Shown piece by piece: positions 6,209 through 14,797 of a DNA stretch of 64,000 nt. Below the pieces are notes generated by a model. The model searched no databases and was not told the DNA's origin. It saw only the letters and a list, made by a program, of their open reading frames with translations. A program made the position numbers and the translations under genes. This DNA comes from Herbiconiux oxytropis (lineage in GTDB: Bacteria; Actinomycetota; Actinomycetes; Actinomycetales; Microbacteriaceae): NCBI RefSeq assembly GCF_024979315.1, contig NZ_JANLCK010000008.1, positions 62,001 to 126,000 on the forward strand, given 5' to 3'. Numbering within the stretch: the stretch's first letter is position 1; every line of letters starts with the position of its first letter.

Positions 6209-8046
6209 CCGCCTCCGCCCCCACACCGTCAGGGAGCGCGGACGCGAGTGCTGCGGCGACCTTCGCCGACCGCCTCGTGCGCGCCCTCGCCGCACTCGGG
6301 GTGCAGCACGCTGTGGTCTCCCCGGGCTCCCGCTCCCAGGCCCTCGCTCTGGCGCTCGCCGAACTCGAGACCGAGGGCGTGCTGCAGCTCCACGTGCGCA
6401 TCGACGAGCGCGTCGGCGCCTTCACCGCTCTCGGAATCGCACGGGAGACCGGGGTTCCCGCGCTCGTCGTGACCACATCGGGCACGGCGGCCGCCAACCT
6501 CCTGCCCGCGGTCGTGGAGGCGAGCCATTCCGGCGTGCCGATGATCGTGCTCACAGCCGATCGCCCCGAGCACCTCCGAGGCACCGGCTCCAACCAGACC
6601 ACCTACCAGCCCGGGCTCTTCGGCCGCTTCGCGCGCTGGGAGGCCGACGTGCCGGCACCGACCCTCGAGGCGATCCCGGATGCGCGGCGCCTCGCCGCCG
6701 AGGCGGTCGCGGTCTCGACGGGCCCGGATCGCGGCCCGGTGCACCTGAACCTGCAGTTCGTCGAGCCGCTGTCGGGCACGGTGCTCGCTGACGACGGCGC
6801 CGCGAACGACACCCCGCCGGCCGCCGGCACCGCGGCGAACGACACGGCCGCCCGCACAGGCACCGACGCCTCGCCGGCCGCCCGCACCGGCACCACCGCC
6901 GAGCGTCGCACCCGCCACCTGCCGCGCGGCCCCCGCACCCTCGTCGTCGCGGGCGCCGATGCGGGCGAGCGCGCCCAGGAGATCGCCGCCGAGGCGGGCT
7001 GGCCGCTCGTGGCGGAGGTCTCGAGCGGAGCGCGGTTCGGTCCCCTTCTCGCTCAGCACCATCGCGAACTGCTCGACCATCCCGACTTCGGCGGGCGGGT
7101 GGAGCGCGTGGTCGTGCTCGGGCATCCCACGCTCAGCCGCCAGGTGGCCGCACTGCTCAGCCGCGACGGACTCGACCTCACCGTCGTGGCCGGGCCCGGC
7201 GAGCCCGTGGTCCCGCATCCGGATGCCGTGCTCGTCGACGAGGTCACGGTCGACCCCGAGGACCGTGCCGACCGGGCCGCCCGTGCCTGGACCGGCCAGT
7301 GGGTGTTCGCCGGCCGCGACCTGGCCGAGGAGGCCGCCGCCGAGGACGACGTGGCACCGCCCGTGATCGTGCAGGGCGGCAGCGAGGACATCGAGGGGTC
7401 GCGCGCCTACGCCAAGGGCGAGCTCGCGGCCCTGAACGCCCCCATCACCCGGCGCGCCCTCGCGCTCGCGGTGTGGCGGGCGACCTGGCCGCACGACCGG
7501 CTCGTGCTCGGGGCGTCGCGCCTCATCCGGGAGCTCGATGCGGCGGCGCCGGGCAAGCGGATCTCGGTGCACGCGAACCGCGGACTCGCCGGGATCGACG
7601 GCACGGTGGCGACCGCCACGGGCATCGCCCTCGCGAGCCAGAGCGCCGGTGCCGGTGCCACCCGCACGGCTCGCGCGGGCACGGCTCCTGCCGGCACCGC
7701 TCGCACGGCCCGCGCCGGCACCACCCGCGTGCTCCTCGGCGACCTCACTCTCCTGCACGACGCCGGTGCCCTGCTGCTGCCCCCAGGGGAGACCGCTCCG
7801 CGCCTCCAGCTCGTGGTCGGCAACGACGGTGGCGGCAGCATCTTCGACGGGCTCGAGGTGGCGGGCACTGCGGCACCGGATGCCTTCGACCGCGTGCTCT
7901 TCACCCCCCAGCAGGTCGACCTGGCGGCGCTCGCCGCGGCCTACGGCTGGACCCACCGCCTCATCACCCGCCGCGGCGATCTCGACTCTGCGTTGTCGTC
8001 ACCGCCTCCGGGCCGCAGCATCATCGAGGTCCGGCTCGCGCGCTGA
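6205..8046 (+). CDS. menD: 2-Succinyl-5-enolpyruvyl-6-hydroxy-3-cyclohexene-1-carboxylate synthase
   Basis: A thiamine-diphosphate enzyme joining 2-oxoglutarate to isochorismate, the first committed step of menaquinone synthesis. Family motifs are VVSPGSRSQALALAL, RIDERVGAFTALGIARETG, VVTTSGTAAANLLPAVVEA and TADRPEHLRGTGSNQTT near the N-terminus, and the cofactor motif GDLTLLHDAGALL with NDGGGSIFDGLE near the C-terminus. At 613 aa it exceeds the usual length of about 550. The excess lies in two Ala/Thr/Gly/Arg-rich stretches (about residues 195-235 and 482-508), the second just before the cofactor motif. The GTG start overlaps the upstream stop codon. Confidence 0.95.
   Translation: MTASAPTPSGSADASAAATFADRLVRALAALGVQHAVVSPGSRSQALALALAELETEGVLQLHVRIDERVGAFTALGIARETGVPALVVTTSGTAAANLLPAVVEASHSGVPMIVLTADRPEHLRGTGSNQTTYQPGLFGRFARWEADVPAPTLEAIPDARRLAAEAVAVSTGPDRGPVHLNLQFVEPLSGTVLADDGAANDTPPAAGTAANDTAARTGTDASPAARTGTTAERRTRHLPRGPRTLVVAGADAGERAQEIAAEAGWPLVAEVSSGARFGPLLAQHHRELLDHPDFGGRVERVVVLGHPTLSRQVAALLSRDGLDLTVVAGPGEPVVPHPDAVLVDEVTVDPEDRADRAARAWTGQWVFAGRDLAEEAAAEDDVAPPVIVQGGSEDIEGSRAYAKGELAALNAPITRRALALAVWRATWPHDRLVLGASRLIRELDAAAPGKRISVHANRGLAGIDGTVATATGIALASQSAGAGATRTARAGTAPAGTARTARAGTTRVLLGDLTLLHDAGALLLPPGETAPRLQLVVGNDGGGSIFDGLEVAGTAAPDAFDRVLFTPQQVDLAALAAAYGWTHRLITRRGDLDSALSSPPPGRSIIEVRLAR
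7648..7728 (+). repeat. Degenerate Ala/Thr/Arg/Gly repeat inside menD
   Basis: Twenty-seven codons encode overlapping copies of TARAGT and GTARTARAGT, immediately ahead of the ThDP-binding GDLTLLHD motif. This low-complexity insert is absent from typical MenD sequences. Confidence 0.6.
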
Positions 8047-8155
8047 ACGCGACCGCCTCGACCACTCGGTCCGCGTCCTCTCCTCCACACCCGACGCACA
8101 GCGGATGCCCGGGCGGGATCCCTGTGGACAAGTCCAGGATGTCGGATCCGCGAAC

Positions 8156-8161
8156 TAGGCT
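8156..8161 (+). promoter_or_regulatory. -10 box of a leaderless recQ promoter
   Basis: TAGGCT ends 6 nt before the GTG start of recQ. No Shine-Dalgarno sequence is present. Confidence 0.55.
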
Positions 8162-8167
8162 CGACAC

Positions 8168-10354
8168 GTGACCCTCCCCACCGCCTCCGCCGCCCTCGAC
8201 ACCCTCAGCCGGGTGTTCGGCTACGACTCGTTCCGTGGCGACCAGGCCGAGATCATCGACCACGTCATCGGCGGGGGAGACGCGGTCGTGCTCATGCCCA
8301 CGGGTGCGGGAAAGTCGCTGTGCTACCAGGTGCCGTCGATCGTGCGGCAGGGAACGGGCGTCGTCGTCTCGCCGCTCATCGCGCTCATGCACGACCAGGT
8401 GGAGGCCATGAAGGCCGTGGGCGTGCGCGCGGCGTTCCTCAACTCCACGCAAGACGCAGGCACCCGGGCCGAGGTCGAGTCGGCCTACCTCGCGGGTGAG
8501 CTCGACCTGCTCTACGTCGCACCCGAGCGGCTCTCCTCCGAGAGCACCAAGCGGTTCCTCGCGAGCGGCGAGATCGCGCTCTTCGCGATCGACGAGGCGC
8601 ACTGCGTCTCCCAGTGGGGCCACGACTTCCGGCCCGACTACCTGGCGCTCGCCGAACTCGCCGAGCGCTGGCCCGACGTGCCGCGCATCGCCCTCACCGC
8701 CACGGCCACCGAGGCGACCCACAAGGAGATCACCTCTCGGCTGTCGCTCGGCGAGGCGCGGCACTTCGTCGCGTCGTTCGACCGGCCGAACATCCAATAC
8801 CGCATCGACCCGAAGAACGAGGTGCGCAAGCAGCTGCTGTCGTTCATCCGCTCGGAGCACCAGGGCGACGCGGGGATCGTCTACGCCATGTCGCGGAAGA
8901 CGGTGGAGCAGACCGCCGCGTTCCTGGCGCAGAACGGCATCGACGCCATGCCGTACCACGCGGGGCTCGACGCGGGGGTGCGGGCGCGCACGCAGGCGCG
9001 GTTCCTACGGGACGAGGGAGTGGTGATCGTCGCGACGATCGCGTTCGGCATGGGCATCGACAAGCCCGACGTGCGGTTCGTGGCGCACATCGACCTGCCG
9101 AAGTCGGTCGAGGGCTACTACCAGGAGACGGGTCGTGCCGGCCGAGACGGCCTCCCGTCGACGGCGTGGATGGCCTACGGGCTCAACGACGTGGTGCAGC
9201 AGCGACGCATGATCGACGAGTCGCCCGGCGACCTGGCGCACCGTCGTCGGCTGTCGTCGCACCTGGATGCGATGCTCGCGCTGTGTGAGACCGTGCACTG
9301 CCGCCGGGTCAACCTGCTGGGGTACTTCGGCCAGCCGAGCGAGCCGTGCGGCAACTGCGACACGTGCATCACCCCGCCCGAGGCGTGGGACGGCACGGTG
9401 CCGGCGCAGAAGCTGCTCTCCACGGTGGTGCGGCTCGAGCGGGAGCGCAATCAGCGTTTCGGCGCGGGGCACCTCATCGACATCCTGCGCGGCAAGCGCA
9501 CCGACCGGGTGGGGCAGTGGGGGCACGATGCGCTGAGCACCTGGGGCATCGGCGAAGACCTCAGCGAGCAGCAGTGGCGCGGTGTCGTGCGGCAGCTGCT
9601 CGCGCAGAGCCTGCTCGCGGTGAACGACGACGGCTACGGCACGCTCGTCATCACCCCCGCCAGCGCGGAGGTGCTCTCGGGCACCCGCACCGTGCAGCTC
9701 CGGCGCGAGCCCGAACGGGCGGCGCGTTCGGGTTCCGGCTCGGGTGGTTCGGGTTCGGGCGGTTCGGGGCGCACTCGCTCGTCGGCCGCCAAGGCGGATC
9801 TCTCTGAGGCGGATGCCGCGCTGTTCGAGGAGCTGCGGGCGTGGCGAGCGGCCACGGCTCGGGAGCAGGGAGTGCCGGCCTACGTCGTCTTCCACGACGC
9901 CACGCTCGCGGCGGTCGCCTCCCTGCGTCCCGCCTCGGTCGCCGACCTCGAGGGCATCGCGGGCATCGGCGAACGCAAGCGCGACTCCTACGGGGCCGGC
10001 CTCGTGGAGGTCGTCGTCGCCGGCACCTTCACCCCGGTGGAGTCCGACGGTGCGGCGGATGCCGCCGGCTCCGGCGCTGCGGGCGACGCCGCGGCCTCGA
10101 GCGGCTCCCATGCAGGCTCTGGCGCGAGGGGTGCGGGCTCGCGCAGCGGTGGCTCTTCCGGCACCGGATCGGGTTCACGCGGCGGTGCCAATGGCAGATC
10201 AGCGTCGCGCGGTGGTCGCTTCACGTCCGCCCGTGGTCAGCAGCCCGCCTTCGATGAGGCGCCTCCCTTCGACGACGTCCCGCCGGACGACGACGTCCCC
10301 TACGACGACTACCCGCCCTACGACGACCTCGACGCCCCGCCTGCCCAGCCCTGA
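8168..10354 (+). CDS. recQ: ATP-dependent DNA helicase RecQ
   Basis: A 3'-5' superfamily 2 helicase for recombination and fork repair. Walker A MPTGAGKS is at about residues 43-50 and the Walker B/aromatic loop [18 protein letters not shown] near 140. The helicase C-terminal motif [12 protein letters not shown] is present, and the zinc-binding cysteines of the RQC region follow (CETVHCRR, then CGNCDTC). A likely HRDC domain covers about residues 545-620. The last 110 residues are Gly/Ser-rich and finish in an acidic, proline- and tyrosine-rich tail ([14 protein letters not shown]), which resembles an SSB-type acidic tip. GTG 8168 is supported by the -10 box. Confidence 0.95.
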   Translation: MTLPTASAALDTLSRVFGYDSFRGDQAEIIDHVIGGGDAVVLMPTGAGKSLCYQVPSIVRQGTGVVVSPLIALMHDQVEAMKAVGVRAAFLNSTQDAGTRAEVESAYLAGELDLLYVAPERLSSESTKRFLASGEIALFAIDEAHCVSQWGHDFRPDYLALAELAERWPDVPRIALTATATEATHKEITSRLSLGEARHFVASFDRPNIQYRIDPKNEVRKQLLSFIRSEHQGDAGIVYAMSRKTVEQTAAFLAQNGIDAMPYHAGLDAGVRARTQARFLRDEGVVIVATIAFGMGIDKPDVRFVAHIDLPKSVEGYYQETGRAGRDGLPSTAWMAYGLNDVVQQRRMIDESPGDLAHRRRLSSHLDAMLALCETVHCRRVNLLGYFGQPSEPCGNCDTCITPPEAWDGTVPAQKLLSTVVRLERERNQRFGAGHLIDILRGKRTDRVGQWGHDALSTWGIGEDLSEQQWRGVVRQLLAQSLLAVNDDGYGTLVITPASAEVLSGTRTVQLRREPERAARSGSGSGGSGSGGSGRTRSSAAKADLSEADAALFEELRAWRAATAREQGVPAYVVFHDATLAAVASLRPASVADLEGIAGIGERKRDSYGAGLVEVVVAGTFTPVESDGAADAAGSGAAGDAAASSGSHAGSGARGAGSRSGGSSGTGSGSRGGANGRSASRGGRFTSARGQQPAFDEAPPFDDVPPDDDVPYDDYPPYDDLDAPPAQP

Positions 10355-10399
10355 TCCGCCGGCCTCGACGCCTGAACCGGCGCGTGCCACGGGCGACGG

Positions 10400-11197
10400 C
10401 TACGAGCGGGCGTCGAGAAGAGACTGCATGTAGTCGATCTCACTCTGCTGAGCCACGATGATGGCGTTCGCGAGCGTCACCACGAGGGGGTTCGTGGTGC
10501 GGGCGACCGCCGCCTCCGCCATCTCGACACCACCACGATGGTGCGCGATCATCAGCTGGAGGTAGAGGCGCTCGGCCTCGACTCCGCGCAGCCGCTGGAG
10601 CTCGTTGAGCTGCTCGAAGGTGGCCATGCCCGGCATCGGATCGCCCGGCACCATGGGCTCGGACGCCGGGGTGGACGCCGCGTCATCCATGAGCGGATCC
10701 GCCGTGGCCTGCGCGCCACCGTGACCGTGGCCCGAGTCGGAGCCGTCGAGGGTGGGCTGGAGCATCCAGCTCATCACCGGGCGGGTCGAGGCCTGCGAGA
10801 GACCCCACATGTTGAGCCACGCGTACATCTGGCCCGACTGCTGCGACTGGGAGGTCGCGATGTCGTAGGCGAGGGAACGCACCTCGGCGTCGTCGGTGAC
10901 GTCGCGCAGGATGAGCGACATCTCGACCGCCTGGTTGTGGTGGGTCTGCATGTCACGCGCGAAGCCCGCCTCGACACTGCCGTCGGAGGGCGTGGGCACG
11001 CGGGGAGCCGCGAGCCACCCGGCGGAGAAGACCGCCACCACCACGACGACCGCCGCCACGACGCCCGCGAGCACGAGCCGCCCCCGCCCACCGCGTCGCG
11101 GCACGGCCTCTGCGGGCGTCGCGGGCGTCGCGGTCGTCGCGGTCGCTCGATCTCCCGGATCCGGGGGAGCGCTGCCGGAGAGCTCCCCGGGCGTCAA
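10400..11197 (-). CDS. DUF305 membrane-anchored protein
   Basis: A 265-residue protein with one transmembrane segment (LVLAGVVAAVVVVVAVFSAG) and an exported ferritin-like DUF305 domain. The histidine/methionine-rich signatures are visible: DMQTHHNQAVEMS, then MIAHHRGGVEMAE near the C-terminus, each with the HH..M pattern suggestive of metal binding. The start is uncertain. A TTG at 11197 overlaps the DUF3105 stop (TTGA), and a GTG just before the membrane segment is the alternative. It is coupled to DUF3105, a frequent partner in Actinobacteria. Its function is unknown, possibly copper-related. Confidence 0.8.
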   Translation of the reverse strand: MTPGELSGSAPPDPGDRATATTATPATPAEAVPRRGGRGRLVLAGVVAAVVVVVAVFSAGWLAAPRVPTPSDGSVEAGFARDMQTHHNQAVEMSLILRDVTDDAEVRSLAYDIATSQSQQSGQMYAWLNMWGLSQASTRPVMSWMLQPTLDGSDSGHGHGGAQATADPLMDDAASTPASEPMVPGDPMPGMATFEQLNELQRLRGVEAERLYLQLMIAHHRGGVEMAEAAVARTTNPLVVTLANAIIVAQQSEIDYMQSLLDARS

Positions 11198-11958
11198 GCG
11201 ACCTTGCCCGGGGCGTTCAGGCCGCCGGTGCAGGCGGCGCCGGGCTCGGGCGCGTCGTTCGAGCGCCAGAACTTCTTCACGAAGTCGCCGAGCCGCTCGT
11301 CGTCGACGCCGTCGAGGAGCACCTGGTTGTTCCAGGCCGAGATGACGACGGGAGCCGGGATGCCGGGGTAGGGCGAGAGCACCACGTAGTTGTCGGGCAG
11401 CGAGTCGCGCAGCGTCTGCACGCCGGCCTCGTCGACCAGCTCGGGGTCGTAGGTCACCCAGACAGCGCCGTGCTCGAGCGCGTGCACCGCGTTCTCGTCG
11501 GGCACGGGCTCGGTGTAGACCCCGCAGTTCAACCACACGGCGTTGTGGTCGCCTCCCGCGGGTGGGGTCTGCTCGTAGTCGACCGAGGTGGTGACGTGGT
11601 TGGCCGTGAGCTCGTAGGTCTGCAGGTCGCCGATCGCGATCGACGCCGGGTCGACCTCGGGCTCGGCGCTCGTGACCACGAACGTGATGATGAGCCCCAC
11701 AGCGAGGACACCCGCGATGCCGCCGCCGATGATGCCGAAGCGGCGGTTGCGCTGCTGCTTCTTCTGCTGCGCCAGGTGCGCCGCCACCTTCTCGGCACGA
11801 CGGGCCTCGCGCTCCTCCTTGACGGAGAGCTTCTTGGCCTGGTCCTTCGCCTTGGGCGGCACGCCGCCGGAAGCCGAACCGCCGGAAGCCGAACCGCCGG
11901 ACGCGGATGAGGACGAGGAACGGGTGGCGTCGTCGTTGCGAGGAGTCACGGGTCTCAT
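11194..11958 (-). CDS. DUF3105 membrane-anchored protein
   Basis: A 254-residue protein with a Ser/Gly-rich N-terminus (SASGG three times), a basic coiled region (AKKLSVKEEREARRAEKVAAHLAQ in part), one transmembrane helix (about residues 75-95) and an extracellular DUF3105 domain. Conserved features are SVDYEQTPPAGGDHNAVW, the ALEHGAVWVTY segment and the C-terminal cysteine in GAACTGGL. It is the first gene of a two-gene unit with DUF305. Its function is unknown. AT-rich DNA upstream (TTGTACCGACAATAAGT on the minus strand) probably carries the promoter. Confidence 0.85.
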   Translation of the reverse strand: MRPVTPRNDDATRSSSSSASGGSASGGSASGGVPPKAKDQAKKLSVKEEREARRAEKVAAHLAQQKKQQRNRRFGIIGGGIAGVLAVGLIITFVVTSAEPEVDPASIAIGDLQTYELTANHVTTSVDYEQTPPAGGDHNAVWLNCGVYTEPVPDENAVHALEHGAVWVTYDPELVDEAGVQTLRDSLPDNYVVLSPYPGIPAPVVISAWNNQVLLDGVDDERLGDFVKKFWRSNDAPEPGAACTGGLNAPGKVA

Positions 11959-12103
11959 TTCGAAAGGGACTTATTGTCGGTACAACTATTCCGGATCCGG
12001 CTGAAGAATGCATCCGAACCCCGCTCCGGCACGATCCTCAGGGTGAGTTCCTATGAATGCTCCCATAGCCGCACCCGCATACACCCCGTGTGAGGATCGG
12101 AGA

Positions 12104-12814
12104 ATGCTCAAGACCGTGCTGCGCGGCGTCACCCGCCCCGTCGCCCGGGTGCTCTACCGGCCGACCGTCACAGGCCGCGAGAACGTCCCACGCCAAGGCC
12201 CCGTGCTCTTCGCGAGCAACCACCTGAGCTTCATCGACAGTGTCGTGATCACGCTCATCGCCCCCCGCGACGTGCGGTTCCTCGCCAAGTCCGAGTACTT
12301 CACCGGCACCGGCGCCAAGGGCCGGGTCTCGAAGGGCTTCTTCGAGTCGATCGGCGCCATCCCCGTCGACCGTGAGAGCAACACCGCCGCTCAGGACTCG
12401 CTCGAGCGCGGCCGGGAGGTGCTCGAGGCCGGCGGCGCCTTCGCCATCTACCCCGAGGGCACGCGTTCCCGCGACGGCCGGCTCTACAAGGGCCGCACGG
12501 GCGTGGCCTGGCTCGCCCTGACCACGGGCAGTCCCATCGTGCCGGTCGCGCTCACCGGCACTGAGGAGCTGCTGCCCGTGGATGCCAAGGTGCCGCGGAT
12601 CCGCCCCGTCACGATCCGGTTCGGCGAGCCGATCGACCCGACCTCGTACGGCGAGGCGGGCGCGGCCCGCTCCCGCCGCCGACTCACCGACGACGTGATG
12701 CTGGCCATCGGCGAGATGTCGGGCCAGGAGCGCGCGAACGCCTACAACGAGCCTCCTGCGGCCTCGGTGGTGGAGCGCGTGCGCCGAGTCCTGCACCGCA
12801 ACGACCCCAGCTGA
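12104..12814 (+). CDS. 1-Acyl-sn-glycerol-3-phosphate acyltransferase family protein
   Basis: A 236-residue PlsC-type acyltransferase of phospholipid synthesis acting at the membrane face. The catalytic NHX4D motif NHLSFID is at about residues 39-45 and the glycerol-phosphate binding motif YPEGTRSRDG near 115. Later blocks with PIVPVALTG are also present. The ATG at 12104 has GAGG 8 nt upstream, and similarity begins there. Family membership is clear, but the exact acceptor lipid cannot be read from sequence. Confidence 0.9.
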   Translation: MLKTVLRGVTRPVARVLYRPTVTGRENVPRQGPVLFASNHLSFIDSVVITLIAPRDVRFLAKSEYFTGTGAKGRVSKGFFESIGAIPVDRESNTAAQDSLERGREVLEAGGAFAIYPEGTRSRDGRLYKGRTGVAWLALTTGSPIVPVALTGTEELLPVDAKVPRIRPVTIRFGEPIDPTSYGEAGAARSRRRLTDDVMLAIGEMSGQERANAYNEPPAASVVERVRRVLHRNDPS

Positions 12815-12837
12815 CCGCTCCGACCCGATCCCGCCCC

Positions 12838-13356
12838 CTACCAGGTCGTGCGTGCGGCCGGACCGGGGACGATGGCCGCCGACGAATCCGGCACGGCCCG
12901 CCCGCTCTCGTCGACGAAGGCGAGACGGAGCGGGGCACCCGTCGCAGCATCCACCACGCGGGAGCTCCGCCCTCCTGCATACGGATTGAACGTGTCACCC
13001 CACTGGATCATCGCGCCCGCCACCAGGGCCAGCCCCCGCCCGCTCTCGGTCAGGTGGTAGCTCGACCGCTCCCGGGAGCCGGCCTCCCGGTAGGCGCGCT
13101 TCTCCAGCACCCCAGCGGCGACCAGCTTGGCGAGCCGGTCGGTGAGGATGTCGGTCGAGGCGCCGAGCGAGTCCCGGAACTCCGAGAAACGGCTGCGGCC
13201 CCGCAGGGCGTCCCGCACCACGAGGAGCGACCACTTCTCGCCGATGACCTCGAGCGTGCGCGCGATCTGGCAGCGAGGCCCGTCGTCGCCCGCGCCGACA
13301 GCCCCGCCGACAGCTTCTCGGTCCGCCTGCGACCTGGCCTCTGACTGCGTCTGCAT
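12838..13356 (-). CDS. HxlR-family transcriptional regulator
   Basis: A 172-residue winged-helix regulator. The HxlR signature is clear: CQIARTLEVIGEKWSLLVVRDALRG (residue about 28 on), SRFSEFRDSLGASTDILTDRL as recognition region and YHLTESGRGLALVAGAM after the wing. ATG 13356 is supported by TATCGT 6 nt upstream. It diverges from an MFS transporter gene, an arrangement typical of a local regulator of efflux. A 13-bp palindrome in the shared promoter is its likely operator. Confidence 0.9.
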   Translation of the reverse strand: MQTQSEARSQADREAVGGAVGAGDDGPRCQIARTLEVIGEKWSLLVVRDALRGRSRFSEFRDSLGASTDILTDRLAKLVAAGVLEKRAYREAGSRERSSYHLTESGRGLALVAGAMIQWGDTFNPYAGGRSSRVVDAATGAPLRLAFVDESGRAVPDSSAAIVPGPAARTTW

Positions 13357-13362
13357 GCCGTC

Positions 13363-13368
13363 ACGATA
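13363..13368 (-). promoter_or_regulatory. -10 box of the HxlR gene
   Basis: TATCGT on the minus strand ends 6 nt ahead of the ATG at 13356, indicating a leaderless transcript. Confidence 0.5.
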
Positions 13369-13385
13369 CTCGCATCCGGTCTGAG

Positions 13386-13398
13386 TTGGAAATTCCAA
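13386..13398. promoter_or_regulatory. Palindromic HxlR operator
   Basis: TTGGAAATTCCAA is a perfect inverted repeat with a one-base centre. Its left half is the -35 element of the MFS promoter, so a bound dimer would block RNA polymerase. The operator role is inferred from position between an HxlR gene and its divergent partner. Confidence 0.65.
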
Positions 13399-13414
13399 TC
13401 GAGAGCCGTAGAGT
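13386..13414 (+). promoter_or_regulatory. MFS gene promoter
   Basis: TTGGAA (13386-13391), a 17-nt spacer and TAGAGT (13409-13414) form a well-spaced sigma-70-type promoter. The -10 ends 6 nt before the ATG, so the transcript should be leaderless. Confidence 0.65.
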
Positions 13415-13420
13415 GCGGCT

Positions 13421-14668
13421 ATGCCTCGATCCCGAGCCGCCTTCTGGTCGTCCGCCGCCGTTCTCGCGCTGTGCCTGTGGGCCAGCGGCGCGCCGAGCGT
13501 GCTCTACCCCGAGTACGCGGAGGCCTGGGGCCTGCCCGCCGTGGTCACGACCTCCGTCTTCGGCGCCTATCCGGCGGCGCTGCTCATCGTGCTCCTCCTC
13601 TTCGGCGGGGTCTCGGACGTCATCGGCCGCCGACGCGCCATGCTCCTCGGTGTGGCACTGCTGGCCGCCGCCGCGATCGTCTTCGCCGCAGCGCCGAACG
13701 TGGGGTGGCTGTTCGCCGGACGCATCCTGCAGGGCATCGGCACGGGATTCGCGCTCGGTGCCGCCAGCGCCGCCCTCGTCGAGAACAACCCGACCGGCAA
13801 CCCACGGGTGGCGAGCACCTTGACCACGGTGTCGACGGCGGCAGGGCTCACGCTCGCGCTGGTCGTCTCCGGAGCCCTGGCGCAGTACGCACCGCTGCCG
13901 CTCGTGCTCTCCTACGTGGTGCTCGCCGTGCTCTGCGCCGGCGCCGCCGTCGCGGTCTGGCGGACACCCGCGGATGCGCCCAGAGGTGCCGGTGGAGCGA
14001 GACGCGAGGGAGCGGCCTGGCGCCCGGCAGCGCTCCGGCTGCCACACGGCATCCTGCTGCCCTTCCTCGCCGCCGCGCTCTCGGTGGCGACCGCCTACAG
14101 CATGGGCGCCGTCTTCCTCTCGCTCGGCGCCCAGATGGCCCGCGAGCTCACCGGCACGACCGACCTCCTGGTGATCGGGGCCCTCCTCGGGATCTCGTCG
14201 GTCGCCATCGGCCTCACCGCGCTCTTCCTGCGCTCCGTGCCGGCGCACGCCGCCATCATCACGGGTGGCCTCGTGGTGCTCGCCTCCCTGGGCCTCATGG
14301 CGTGGTCGGCGGCGAGCGGGTCGCTCGGCCTCTTCCTCGCCTGGTGCGTCGTCGGGGGTGCCGGCTACTCCTTCGCCTTCAGTGGCGGCCTCGCACTCGT
14401 GACCCGCGTGGCGCCGGGTGAGCATCGCGGCGCCACCCTCTCGCTGGTCTACCTCGTGGCCTATCTGCTGCAGGCGTCGACAGCGGTCGGGGCGGGAGCG
14501 CTGGCCACGGCTCTGGGGCTCGGCCCGGCGATCGACGTGATGGCGCCGATCCTCGCGCTCCTCGCCACGGCGGCGCTCGTGCTGGCCGCGATCGATCGCG
14601 CTGCCGGCCGGCGAGGCGCCGTGCGCGCTTTGTCTGACTCGACACGTCCCGAGCCCCGCCCGTTGTAG
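13421..14668 (+). CDS. Major facilitator superfamily transporter
   Basis: A 415-residue polytopic protein with about 12 hydrophobic segments and the MFS motif A-like loop GGVSDVIGRRRAML after the second helix (residues about 66-80). A second motif, ALGLGPAIDVMAPI, lies near the end. It has the layout of a drug or sugar efflux MFS. The neighbouring divergent HxlR gene suggests induction by its substrate. The substrate is unknown. Confidence 0.88.
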   Translation: MPRSRAAFWSSAAVLALCLWASGAPSVLYPEYAEAWGLPAVVTTSVFGAYPAALLIVLLLFGGVSDVIGRRRAMLLGVALLAAAAIVFAAAPNVGWLFAGRILQGIGTGFALGAASAALVENNPTGNPRVASTLTTVSTAAGLTLALVVSGALAQYAPLPLVLSYVVLAVLCAGAAVAVWRTPADAPRGAGGARREGAAWRPAALRLPHGILLPFLAAALSVATAYSMGAVFLSLGAQMARELTGTTDLLVIGALLGISSVAIGLTALFLRSVPAHAAIITGGLVVLASLGLMAWSAASGSLGLFLAWCVVGGAGYSFAFSGGLALVTRVAPGEHRGATLSLVYLVAYLLQASTAVGAGALATALGLGPAIDVMAPILALLATAALVLAAIDRAAGRRGAVRALSDSTRPEPRPL

Positions 14669-14750
14669 CCGTTCCACAGCTGCCTCCTCGACTGCTCCCG
14701 CGCATTTGTAGGCGGCGCACGCCTGGTTTCCGCATCCCCGACCCCCGACC

Positions 14751-14756
14751 TAGCGT
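14751..14756 (+). promoter_or_regulatory. -10 box upstream of the acyl-CoA oxidase gene
   Basis: TAGCGT followed by GGGA. The identical ten bases TAGCGTGGGA recur upstream of the ABC transporter operon at 17077. The box leaves a leader of about 35 nt containing a GAGG ribosome binding site. Confidence 0.4.
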
Positions 14757-14797
14757 GGGATCCGCCCACACGAACACGGTCGATCACGAGGATGGCG

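Noticed and set aside
9634-9855. Repetitive Gly/Ser coding DNA in recQ as a possible CRISPR or tandem array
   Set aside because: Units are irregular, in frame, and encode the linker before the HRDC domain; no spacers of unique sequence.
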